Shown in pieces: positions 54,574 to 64,000 of a stretch of 64,000 bases of DNA. The translations under genes and the position numbers were made by a program. The stretch spans positions 186,001-250,000 of the forward strand of contig BDSI01000110.1 of assembly GCA_003117195.1 (NCBI GenBank), written 5' to 3'. A model generated the notes under the pieces. The model was not told where the DNA came from and searched no databases. It saw only the letters and a program-made list of their open reading frames with translations. The stretch is from Eudorina sp. 2006-703-Eu-15 (Eukaryota; Chlorophyta; Chlorophyceae; Chlamydomonadales; Volvocaceae). Each line of letters begins with the position of its first letter. Position 1 is the stretch's first letter.

Positions 54574-57500
54574 TCATTCCTCCTCCTCCTCCTCTTCCGC
54601 CTCCAGCCCGCCGGCGCCTCCCAATCCTTCCTCGGGCGGACTGGTCGCCAGGGCCTTGGGCGGGTTCCCGCGGTCCGCCTCCTCGGCCTCCTCATGGCCG
54701 CCTCCGCTGAAGGAATGCGCCCTCTTCCCGCGGATTCCCCTCGGCCTGCCCACCTCTTGGTGGCTCGTTTCCGAGCCACCCACGGCCGCCATCGCGTCCA
54801 CCGCCCGCAAGGACTCGCCGGGCGCGCTCATTGAGGTCCCAGCTGCCGTACCAGGCAACGACGGGCCCATGCCGACAGCGGACGGAGCCATGAATGCGGC
54901 GACGCCGGGCGACGCAGCGGCCGCCGGGCGATGCAGCAACCCAGCCGCAGGGCTGCTGCCCAGCGGTCCCGAGAGGAGGTCGGACAGGTGCGCAGGCAGA
55001 CCTGCCGCCTCCGCCGCTGACACCATCGCCAGCTGCTGTTGCTGCTGCTGCGGCGGCGGTGACGGCTGTTGCGGCTGCTGCTGTGGCGGCTGGATCTGCT
55101 CCCGCGCCTGCAGCATCAGTTGCTGCTGCAGCGCCGCCGCAGCGGCGTCGGTCGCATCGCATTGGTATTGCTGCTGAGGAGGAGGTTGCTGCTGCTGAGA
55201 CCCGCGCGCGCCCGCCGCCGCCGCCGCCCAGCCGCTGCCTCGGCTGCTCGTGTCGGATGAGACTGCCCCGCTGATGGGCTGTGTGTTTGTGACGGACCTG
55301 ATGTCACCGCCCGACGTTTCCGTGGAGGATGACACCGCCTGCAGACCGCTGCCGCGGCGCTGCAGGTTCAACACCGCCGCGTCTACCCCGAACGTCTGCG
55401 CCTGCGCTTGCATCGGCGCCGCCTGCGCCGCCCACCCCAGCGCCGTCGCGGAGCCCCGGCCTCGGCCCAGCAGAGACCCGGGGATCCCACCACCCGACGT
55501 ATCGAGCCGCTCTGCCGCGCCCACGCCGGCGGCGCCACTGCCACTGCCAAAGGCGCTGCCCCCGGCCGCCGCTGCACCGAACGCGGGCCGCGGGAACAGC
55601 TCATCAGGGCGCAGTTGCAGCTGCAGCTCGGCGCCGGCCGCTATAGAGGCTCCTGCTACTGAAAATGCGTGGGGTTTGGCCCCGGCACTGGCGAGGGACT
55701 GCAAGTGCGGTGCGGAAGGCTGGCGGCGGGCGGTGAAGACTCCAGGGCTGGGGAGGGGGCTGTCGACCGCCCCATGGGTCACGGACACCACCATGGGTGC
55801 AGAGGCGGAGGCAGCCGCCGGGCCCAGCTGGCCTAGACCTCTGCGCGGTGCATGCTGCTGTTGCTGCTGTTGCTGCTGTTGCTGCTGTTGCTGCTGTTGC
55901 TGCTGCTGCGACAAGAACAACTGTTGTTGCTGCTGGTGCTGCTGGTCTTGTTGTTGTTGCTGGTGCTGCTCCTGGTGTTGTTGCAGGTGCAGCTGGTGTT
56001 GTTGTTGTTGTACTTGTTGTTGTTGCAGCAGCAGCTGCTCCACTTGGCCGTGGGCTTGCTGCCTCAGCTGCCGTTGATGCTGTTGCACCTGCTGCTGCAG
56101 TTCGTGGATCTGCTGCTCGAGGTGCCTCAACTGCCTCAACTGTTCCTCGGACGTCAAAAACGAAATGCCACCACCACCACCACCACTGCTGCTGGCGGCG
56201 GCGGCCCCAGCGGCGGACAAACCAGCAGGTCCCACCGGCGGCGGCGCCGGCACCATCCCCGAAAACATCATCGATGGGAAGAACCCCGCGCCAGGCCCCA
56301 CACTCACGCCAAACTCCATTCCTCCAGTCGCCAGCTGTTGCAACAGTTGCTGTTGCTGGGGCTGTTGTTGCAGCTGCACCTGCAATGGCTGCTGCTGCGG
56401 CACCTGCTGCACCTGCTGCTGCTGCTGTTGGCGCTGCATAGATGACAGCTTCAATTGTCGACGCGGCACCGGACCTACAGCGCCCGACGCCAGGCTTCCC
56501 GCTCCGCCCTCGCCGCCACTGCCACCACTGGCCCCCCGGAGGTCCGACGAGGTGATCATGGGCGACCCGGCCATCGAGTCTGAGGGTCCTGACACTACCT
56601 CGGCAGCACCCCCGCTGGTATGCGAGGGCCGGCGACTGACCCGAATCGGCTGCCCCGGGGACCAAAGTGGACTGCCCTGGAGCGACAGCGTTTGGAGGCC
56701 GCCCGAGCTTGTCCCCGTGCCGGGCCCCCCGGCCACGCCCAAGCTGGCTAGGCCTGCAGCGGCAGCCGCACCGACAGCGAGTGGGCCCGAAGGACCGCCG
56801 GTGGAGCCGGCAGCGATGAGGCTCGACTCGTCAGACATGCGGTTGAAGGCCGGGGGCACTGAACCACGGGTCGCCGCTGCTCCAGGGAAGGACGGTCGCT
56901 GCGCCGGGGGCGGCGGCAGCAGCGACAACGACAGCAGTGGGCCAAGAGCTGCAGCTGTTGCTGCCGTTGCCAGGTTTGGGTGCTGCTGCTGTAGCTGTAG
57001 CTGCCGCTGCTGCTGCAGTGCCTGCTGCTGCTGTTGCTGCTGCCGATCAAGGAAAGGATTGCCCGCTTGAGCTGCCCCTAGACCCGTGCCGGTCGCCGTC
57101 GGTGACTCCCCCGGGCAGGCCGCCACGTCCTGCGACCACTCAGCCGCCAGAGCCGCCAGCTCGTCTCCAGTGAGCACGCCGCCGCTGTTGCTGCCCAGCC
57201 CTTCAGTCAGGGCAAAGCCCACGGCCGGAACAGTCGGCAGGCCCTCGACCTCGTTCGGCCCCACATCGGAGTCCCCTGCTAGCAGCAGGGCATCGACCCC
57301 GGCAACCGCATCCAGCGTCTCAAAGACGTCCACCTCGGGCGGCGGCGGCGGCATCCGATGGGGCCGGGCAGCCATGGCCGGTTCTGTCGCAGCGGCCGCC
57401 ATGCCCGCAGGTGAGCGTGTGGCCATCAGGTTGGGAACCAACCCGGCCGCGGCGCCATCAAATGTGCCGAATGGAGCAGCGGAGGTAGCGGCAGCAGCAG

Positions 57501-60456
57501 CAGCAGGGGCAGCAGCGGGGGCACCTCCAGCAACGGTGAAGGCAGCGGGCGGGGAGGCGGATGTGCCCAAGTTCTGCACTTGGATGGGAAGTTCTGGTAT
57601 AAGGCCCAGTCTTACTCTCCCGCCAGCAAGCAAGTCACCGCCGCTGGCAACGCCGCCGCCACCAACAGCACCAGCGCCGCTGCTCGACCGGGCCCTGCCC
57701 TGGGGCATACCGAGCGCAAGGGGTTGGGTCAGTGCCGGCGCGCCTAATGAGCCGGCGGCAGCGGCGGCGGCAGCTGTCGTGATAAGCGACTGAGGGAAAA
57801 GGAAAGAGGGCTGTGTAAGCAGGCTCTGTTGGAATTGGAGCTGCTGCCGCATTTGTTCCAACTGCCGCTGCAGTTCCTGTTGCCTCAGCTGCAGATGGAG
57901 CTGCTGCTGCAAATCAGACTCCTGCTGCTGTTGCTGCTGCTTCTGCTGCCGTCTGTGCTGCCGCTGCTGCGTACGCGGTTGCTGTTGCTGCTGTGTACGC
58001 GGCTGCTGTTGTTGCTGCTGTTGCTGCTGCTGTGGCGGCGGCAACAGCGCACCGTAACCCAGGTCGAGTGAAACCGTCTGGTGATGATCAGCGCCGGCGG
58101 TTACCGTCGCGGCCGCAGAGAAGTCCCGGTGGCGCCGTCGCTTCGGCCCACCGTCCTCGCCGCCTCTGCCGCCGTCATCACCTGGGCCGCCACCGCTTCC
58201 GGCCCCAGCGGCCGTCTGCAGCAGCGGCCTGGGCGCGCCTGCATCTGCACCCACGCTGCTGCGACTGCGGGGCCGCATCTCACCCTCGCCGCTGCCGCCG
58301 CCGCCGGCGTCACCGCTGCCGCCGCCGCCGACAGCGTCGCCGCTGGCCCGTGATAACCAGAGATCTCTCAGGCTCAGGCCCAGGCTGGGGCCCGTCAATG
58401 ACGACGACGCCGCACGTGTCCATCGGCCAGCCGTCGCGGGATCGCCCCCCAGCCCCACGGGGCCACCGCCGCTGCCTGCCAGGCGGGACGGCTCGGCCGA
58501 ACGCATCACCTTGGCCTGCTTGTCGCCCAACTGTCGTGACTCGCCCGTCCCCTCAGAGCCCTCCGGCGGCGACAGAAACGGCGTCAGCCCGCCACCCGCC
58601 CCGCGCGCGCCCGGCTTAAGCCACAGGGTGGTGTCTGGTGCGGCCTCCATTGGCAGTGCCCCGGTCGCCGCCGCCGCTGCGCCCGCGGCGGAGGGGTCAG
58701 TCTGATGTGGCCTCCGACCCGATAGCCGCTGCGCAGGTGCATAAGAGAGCTGTTGCTGCAGCGCCCGGTCGCTAGCCTCCAGTCCCCCGAGACCACCAAA
58801 CAGCGACCCAAGGCCCAGTCCAAGCCCCAGCCCGGACCCCAGCCGGGCCTCCCCAGCTGCTCCCAAGCCCGGAACCTGACCGATCGCCGGCGGCTGTCCG
58901 GCATCAGGTCTGAGTCCCAGCCCCAGCCCGGGTCCCGGGGTTGCCCCAGGCGCGATCCCGGGCAGCAGGGAGGCGGCTGCTGCCGCCGGCCGCCCCTCGG
59001 GATGCACCTGACTGGACATTACACCCGCCGCTGCAGCCACCTTGAGGAGCTCGTCGCTGCTGCCGCTCGAGCTGCCCGCGCTGCCGTCACTGTCCTCGCC
59101 ACCGCCGCCGCCGCCGCTGCCGTCCCCGCGGCGCTTGCTCCTGACCCTCGAGCGCCGGCGCTGGAAACGGGGCTGGTCGCCGCCGTCGTCACGAGCCCGA
59201 CCCCGGGGGACGCTTTCGCGGTGCTCTCCGCCGGCCGTGCTGCTGCTGGGCAAGGTCAGCCTCTGCACGAGCTGGGGGCTGCCATGGAGTGGCAGTGCGG
59301 ACACAGGACCCGGCTGTTCGACCAGCTGCGGATCCATCGCCCGCTGGATGCCGGAGCCACCTGAGGCGGGGCCCGCCGCCGTGGCCGCGGCATCCAGTCG
59401 CAACGGGGCCGCCAGCCACCCCTCCGGCGCAAGGCCTGCCTGGGGATTACCTTGAAACTGTTGGGGCAAGCCACTGGGGCCGTACATTCCGCCGTACAAT
59501 GTCAACCCCAAGTCGCTCTGGCCGCCGCCGACGAAGATCGGCGGTGGTACCCTGCTGCCGGCGGCGCCTGCTGAGCCGCCTGCTGCTGCGGCCCCCGGAA
59601 GCGCCAGACCGCCAAAACCTCCACCAAAGGCCATGAGCTCAGCGGCCCGGGGCTCCCAGGTTGTGCCCAGCCCGGGCGACTGGGTGAGCTGGAACGGCAG
59701 GCCCTGAAGGGGCGGCTGCCGCTGTGCATGGCTGCGCTGGCGAGCGCGATTTTTGGCGAGCATCATGCGACATGTCCTGTGAGGCGGGGCGGGTGGGAAA
59801 GGCCGAGGACAAGAGACAGATGCGGCGAAGATGGGCATTGCTACGGAATGACTCAGGCGCCCCTGGAGCACACGCCGGTGTCGTAACCAAAGTTGTGCCG
59901 CACTCGAAACAGGCGAGTGCCGCCGGCGTGGAATGAGGCCGCGCAGCCGTCGAAGAAGCGAGTGCGGAGGGCGTTATATAACGAACAATACGAGCTAAGC
60001 CAACGCCGCTGAATACTATATTTCGCAAGCAAGATATAACTTTAGTGCGAAATAAGGCGTATCAACGGTTGATAAGCCGCAGTTGTTCAATCGCCTATGA
60101 GTAGAGAGCTGGACCGTTTAAGTAGCGGCGCGACGCTCGACTAGGAGTCGAACCTGGGGCCCGCAGCAGTTGCATGGTTACCTGTTTAATCCTTCAAATT
60201 CCGAGAGTGGATGGAAGCGAGAACATTGTTGGCAGAAACGCTGCGCAACACCGTCGACCGATATACAAGGTGCCTTGATATGGTTGTTGCAGAGCCTGAA
60301 CCGCTGGTGAGTCTTCGGGGCACTCTCAAGGCTCGCATTGCAGTTTTCAACCTGCGACGGCGGCGGAAGAGGCAGATGGGACTCCGCTGGCGGACTATGC
60401 ACTGCCTCATAACCACCAGCATGGAGCTCTTGGCCTGGCACCATTAGACTGAACAT
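54574..60456 (-). CDS. SBP-box transcription factor with Gln-rich tail
   Basis: Two exons are certain: one ending at 60182, and 59776-54574 (5,203 nt, 1,733 codons plus stop). The SBP domain spans the junction: VENC, RLCNNH, then RFCQQCSRFH, SEFEGLNR and TCRMMLAKNRARQR. The second zinc site is complete (CQQC, H, C) and the basic KNRARQRSH segment is the usual nuclear signal. SBP proteins bind GTAC-core DNA; the Chlamydomonas member CRR1 controls copper and hypoxia responses, but this protein need not share that role. The remainder is low complexity: Gln runs of up to ~20, Gly, Ala and Ser blocks and a Glu-rich C-terminus, typical of activation domains. From ATG 60456 the reading is PPPSQVENC, lacking the first zinc-binding Cys. 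A CGTCGCAG acceptor lies just before VENC (exon 60351-60182), so an upstream exon ending in Cys-Gln is likely and the true start may be farther right. Confidence 0.85.
55854..56110 (-). repeat. CAG/CAA tracts encoding polyglutamine in the SBP gene
   Basis: Mixed CAG and CAA codons encode long Gln stretches, the longest at about 55,854-55,912. CAA interruptions are frequent, which should stabilise the tract. A second cluster lies at about 57,925-58,035. Confidence 0.9.
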
Positions 60457-62755
60457 GAGGCGTCCTCAAAGCCATGCCCGCTCGAATACTGCAGCGTCCT
60501 AAGACGCCGAGGGAATGGGCTGTCTGTCGCCGGGGAAAGCGACGCACCTTGCACCGGAGCGGCGCCGATACACGCCGACCGACGCCCCCGGCAACATCCT
60601 CGTTTGGTCCCTCACGTTGGCTGACGATGCGCGGAAGCAATTGTTCATTGTCAGGCTGCATCGCCTAAACCAACGGGGTCGATCGTCTAGACCGTCACCG
60701 TTTGACCGCGGAACACGCTTCCGACCTGATACCATTTATGATTTCAACGGGTATGATACCATGTCACACGAGTCTCGCGTTTGCTTCCCGAGCTAAGACC
60801 CTCAGCTTAGTTATGATATAAATCGATCAGGTAATGAAAGTGCATGGCAAATGTGAAAGTTTTAGTTTGGTCATAAGGTAGGAGTGCAAGCCAATGAAGT
60901 ACTGAAAGGCTATGAATATGACACATGCGCAGTTGGGCCTCCTTGTGCATGAGGAATACGAGAATAAATTTCCGTCGTTTATTAGCTTTGCGATGATTCA
61001 CACGAATGCAGCATTGGACCAGTGAGGCGAGGGTCCTAACGTCGTCCGTACCGATGCTAGCAAGATGCCGGTAAGATGCCGTCATCTGGGGATGTAAAAA
61101 TATGTTCCAATATTGCTCCATCAAAATATGGCTGATTTCTTGTCTGCGCTATGTCGACGTGTTGAAGTGTGAACTGCGCGCTCTCGCTACATATCTCATT
61201 GCCTGCATGACTTACCTTCAAAACTGTTTATTGTCTTTCCATGCGTCCACTTCGAAATTGATATCTCGTTAATTTTGGAGCTGCAGTCTTAGGATCCTAA
61301 CATTTTAAAACTGTTAGGCCTCTGGGTACGGGTTGCGACGACGGCTCAGGAGTCAGGACGGCGCTATATTAGAGTCACGTGTTCCCATGGAATATTGTTA
61401 CAGCAACAATATTTATATCCAATCCATTAACATCCATCGGTTCATTGCGCCTTAGATGTGTGCCATCCTGAAAGTTTTGAAGTCTGCCTCTAGCCTTGAC
61501 CCACGCGTCCTCCTTGAACAGACACTTTGTCAAGGAAGGGCGATGTCGGTCAATTTCGGCAATAATTACATGAATTTGTCCTTCGAAGCCCAGATCACGG
61601 TCCATCGCTCGGCTGTAATAATACCTTGCAATATTCGCGCACGTAGCAGCAAAACAGGATGGTCTCACATACACCATGTCGCAATATTGTTTGGTTACTG
61701 CAACGCGCGGCGAACGAGCGCAATCGTCCGACGCTCTGCAGTTGTAAAGAGCGGTTAACCTGTTCAATATTATTGTCCTGCGACGAGTTCAGCTCATTGT
61801 TCACCCGAAGCTGTCTGTGCGAGTACATACGGGTGCTGGCGGCATATGGCTGCCGAAACTACCGGTGTTCATTGGTATTCCGGACGTTCCAGAGGTCCGG
61901 CAAGGACGTATCATGACATACTGACGCGCGCGTAAAGCCCACACAGAATCCGCATTTTCAACTGGTCCTGAAATACTGTTCCGGTGGGCGTAACTTAGCT
62001 GTGATCAACTCCGCGACCGGGCTCTGCCTTCTGCCCATGCCCGTACCTGCATGTGCTTATGTGCTAACCTTTGATCCGTATCGGCGAGATTTGACATGGA
62101 ATTATTTCACAGGAAGCGGCACGTGCGATAATGCATACTGGAGCGTGCGAGAGCTATCGGCCAGGTAGGGCCAGGTTTCGGCGTCACCAGACAAACCTGA
62201 CAAAGCCCACGTCGGGCTGCATCGCGGACATGCGCCTGCCCCGGTACTTAATTTTAACAACTCTCTTACCAATATGCATCTTTAAAAAAATTACGTTGAA
62301 TCCAGGCTAATGCATTGCCTTGAAGCAATATGCAGTAGGAGGTAGGACGACAAACGGGGCACTGAAAGAATACGTGTACCTGTAGTGTTAACTACGTGAG
62401 CCGTTTTATTATTTCTAGTATTTCAGATTGGTAGCGTTTGCATTGTTAGATGGCCTAATTACTTGCCTTACTAAGGTACGTCAAGGTAATCAAAGCACTA
62501 TATGCTGGTGATACCCTCCTGAAGCAAAGCATCTTCGTCGCCAAACCATCAGTGTAAGATATGCGATTTTAATATATATAAAGCAAGTGAAGGCTCTGGA
62601 GCAGGCCTGCGACTGTCCCCATTGGTGCTTCACACGGTCAACAGACCGTCGAGGCCCGTCGATGCCCACAAACACGATGCGCACCTCCGTATCACCTGCG
62701 TTGCCGCGGGGGTCCACATCGCCTCTCGATTGGCTCACCGACCGGGCAACGCGCT

Positions 62756-62802
62756 TATTAAGGATGTTACAGCGGACCCCGCGGGTCATCGGTGACAGTC
62801 GA
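62756..62802 (+). repeat. Dispersed repeat B, copy 4
   Basis: TTATTAAGGATGTTACAGCG then GACCCCGCGGGTCATCGGTG and ACAGTCG is the fullest copy of this family. It contains TTACA, a TGTAA on the minus strand. Confidence 0.75.
62767..62771 (-). terminator. Candidate TGTAA poly(A) signal of the CRTISO-like gene
   Basis: TTACA on the plus strand is TGTAA on the minus strand, about 880 nt past the stop at 63650. It lies inside dispersed repeat B, so the signal may have been donated by the repeat. Confidence 0.4.
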
Positions 62803-63649
62803 AGCTTCTTGGCGCTTGGCAACCCCGCCCTCCCTCGCAAGCGGAGATGGGGTAGGGCGTTGAGGGCAAGGAGCCCCGAGCCGCCCGCGGCAAGGAGGCC
62901 ACCGAGCAGCTGCCGCGGGATGCCACTCCGGCTGACCCGCCGGTCTCGACGGTCGCGGCCCTGCCGCTCTCAGGTTGCGGAAGGCCTGGAGAGTATGAGA
63001 ATCTTTTTGCCGAGGGCGACAGCAGCAGAGACCTGACGAAGCCCCGCGACAGTATCTAGAGCCGGTCGGATCCCCTTCCCGAAATCCTCTCCATACCAGC
63101 CGCCAGCACCCCTCCACCACCTCGCCACCATCCCTTCACTACCCTGCAAAACGACACAACACGCATACTCACACGGTTGCATACACACCACGCTATTCCG
63201 CCATCTCTCTCCCTCTCTCTTTCTCCCCCTCCCTCCCTGCTCTCCACCCCACCGTCCCTCCCTCTCGATGTGTGCCCACAGGCACTTGCCGGGCCAATTC
63301 TACTGCCCTGACACCACCTGGTTTTTGCTTTCCCCTCGCTAAACAGTGAGCGGTGAGGAGTCTGCGGCTGTACCGGCACTACCAGGGCCACAACGGAAAC
63401 ACGCATAATCTCACGTGCACACAATAATAACGGGTCTGGGTCGCGCGGGGGGTCTTCCCCCCCTCGCTCGGCATATCAACACCACCTCTCGCCGCTCAAC
63501 GCCCCTTCCACACACCCCGACCACAATACACACACGCACTCAATCACTCACACCTGTTCAGTGTTCTTCCGTCCCATAGTCTGCACCATTCTTCCCCTAC
63601 ACCTCGCTCTTCCCCCCGCTACCTCCACCCCTGCCATACGACCCGCCTC

Positions 63650-63804
63650 TCACACCCCGATCTCGTCCAGCAGCTTCCAGTGGTCCCACACGGGCACCAG
63701 CGTGTTGGCGCAGATGGCCCCGCTGGCGGCCACCGCCGGGAGGCCGATGCCGGGGAAGGTCGAGTCGCCGCAGCAGTACAGACCCGGGATGGGCGTGGTG
63801 GGGC
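63650..63804 (-). CDS. Last exon of a CRTISO-like FAD-dependent oxidoreductase (partial)
   Basis: A CCTCAG acceptor at 63805 and a TGA at 63650-63652 bound a 155-nt exon. It encodes 50 full codons from PTTPIPGLYC to LLDEIGV. The motif GLYCCGDSTFPGIGLPAVAASG is the C-terminal FAD-contacting signature of the carotenoid isomerase/phytoene desaturase/retinol reductase superfamily, and the ending VPVWDHWKLLDEIG fits the plant and cyanobacterial CRTISO-like branch (FAD/NAD(P)-binding oxidoreductases). True CRTISO converts poly-cis-lycopene to all-trans in plastids; the exact substrate of this paralogue branch cannot be told from one exon. The upstream intron contains dispersed repeat C, and the rest of the gene lies beyond the window. 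Confidence 0.8.
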
Positions 63805-63851
63805 CTGAGGGTCGCAGGCGGAGGGAGGGACTCCTGGCTCTCGCCGGTGTG

Positions 63852-64000
63852 TTTCTTAGGCAGTCAGCACAGGAGTGCGTGACATACGAGCGAGGGGCCG
63901 AGTAGAGCCCAAGGATTTGCCCGTATGCGTACATAGTATATACCCATTGCCCGACCCAAACAGTAAGTGAAAGGCTGCGGTGTCGGAAGCGCGCTGTCGA
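63852..64000 (+). repeat. Dispersed repeat C, copy 3
   Basis: The sequence from TTAGGCAGTCAGCACAGGAG to GCTGCGGTGTCGGAAGCGCG matches 16186-16325 throughout. It is antisense within the last intron of the CRTISO-like gene and runs to the window edge. Confidence 0.75.

Larger units (their letters stand above)
60457..63649. other. SBP upstream region and 3' region of the right-edge gene
   Basis: From 60.5 to 62.6 kb the sequence is markedly AT-richer than the rest, with no recognisable gene. Minus-strand ORFs at 60807-61124 and 61375-61767 match nothing I know. It may contain the SBP promoter, 5' UTR or first exon. From 62.75 kb it is GC-rich again and is probably the 3' UTR of the CRTISO-like gene. 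Confidence 0.5.

Noticed and set aside
54527..58619. Plus-strand ORFs rich in Leu or Cys opposite the SBP exon
   Set aside because: These are the complements of CAG/CAA polyglutamine codons.
60807..61767. Two minus-strand ORFs (105 and 130 codons) as upstream SBP exons
   Set aside because: Neither ends in the Cys-Gln needed before the SBP exon, and neither shows a donor at a fitting place. Kept only as part of the AT-rich island.

Overview
The window looks like nuclear DNA from a volvocine green alga (Chlamydomonas/Volvox relatives). It is GC-rich and packed with introns bearing GT..GCAG borders. Coding exons are rich in Ala, Gly and Gln low-complexity stretches, TGTAA-type poly(A) signals occur, and simple-sequence satellites are common. 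The best taxonomic anchor is a complete CP12 gene whose protein closely resembles the Chlamydomonas one. All gene models were assembled by hand from exon phase and protein-family resemblance. No alignment or transcript was available, so exon edges are predictions.

Layout, left to right. (1) 175-319 (+): last exon of a gene that may encode a methyltransferase. (2) 3496-4231 (-): CP12, a redox regulator of the Calvin cycle, in three exons. (3) 6409-12559 (-): CorA-type Mg2+ transporter, nine exons, two of them ending in predicted GC donors. (4) 13082-19222 (+): prolyl 4-hydroxylase, eight exons, sharing a ~520-bp divergent promoter interval with the CorA gene. One intron holds a ~1.26-kb CCTG satellite and one exon appears frameshifted. 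(5) 21294-28475 (+): TKL-like protein kinase with about 1,175 residues inserted between its DLG motif and its APE motif. (6) 28.5-32.3 kb: intergenic, with a 12-mer minisatellite, a TTG/CTG tract and a ~490-bp CCACG satellite. (7) 32311-49467 (+): 27-exon HEATR5/SWEETIE/Laa1-type HEAT-repeat protein of about 2,820 residues. (8) 49.5-54.6 kb: no supported gene, many short microsatellites. (9) 54574-60456 (-): SBP-box transcription factor with a 5.2-kb Gln-rich terminal exon. (10) 63650-63804 (-): last exon of a CRTISO-like FAD oxidoreductase running off the right edge.

The genes are ordinary nuclear housekeeping or regulatory genes with no operon-like logic. They act separately in photosynthetic carbon control, Mg2+ transport, proline hydroxylation, signalling, vesicle traffic, transcription and carotenoid-type redox chemistry. 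The most unusual features are the kinase insert, the CCUG-type intronic satellite, the giant SBP exon, and three or four short dispersed repeat families shared between introns and intergenic DNA.
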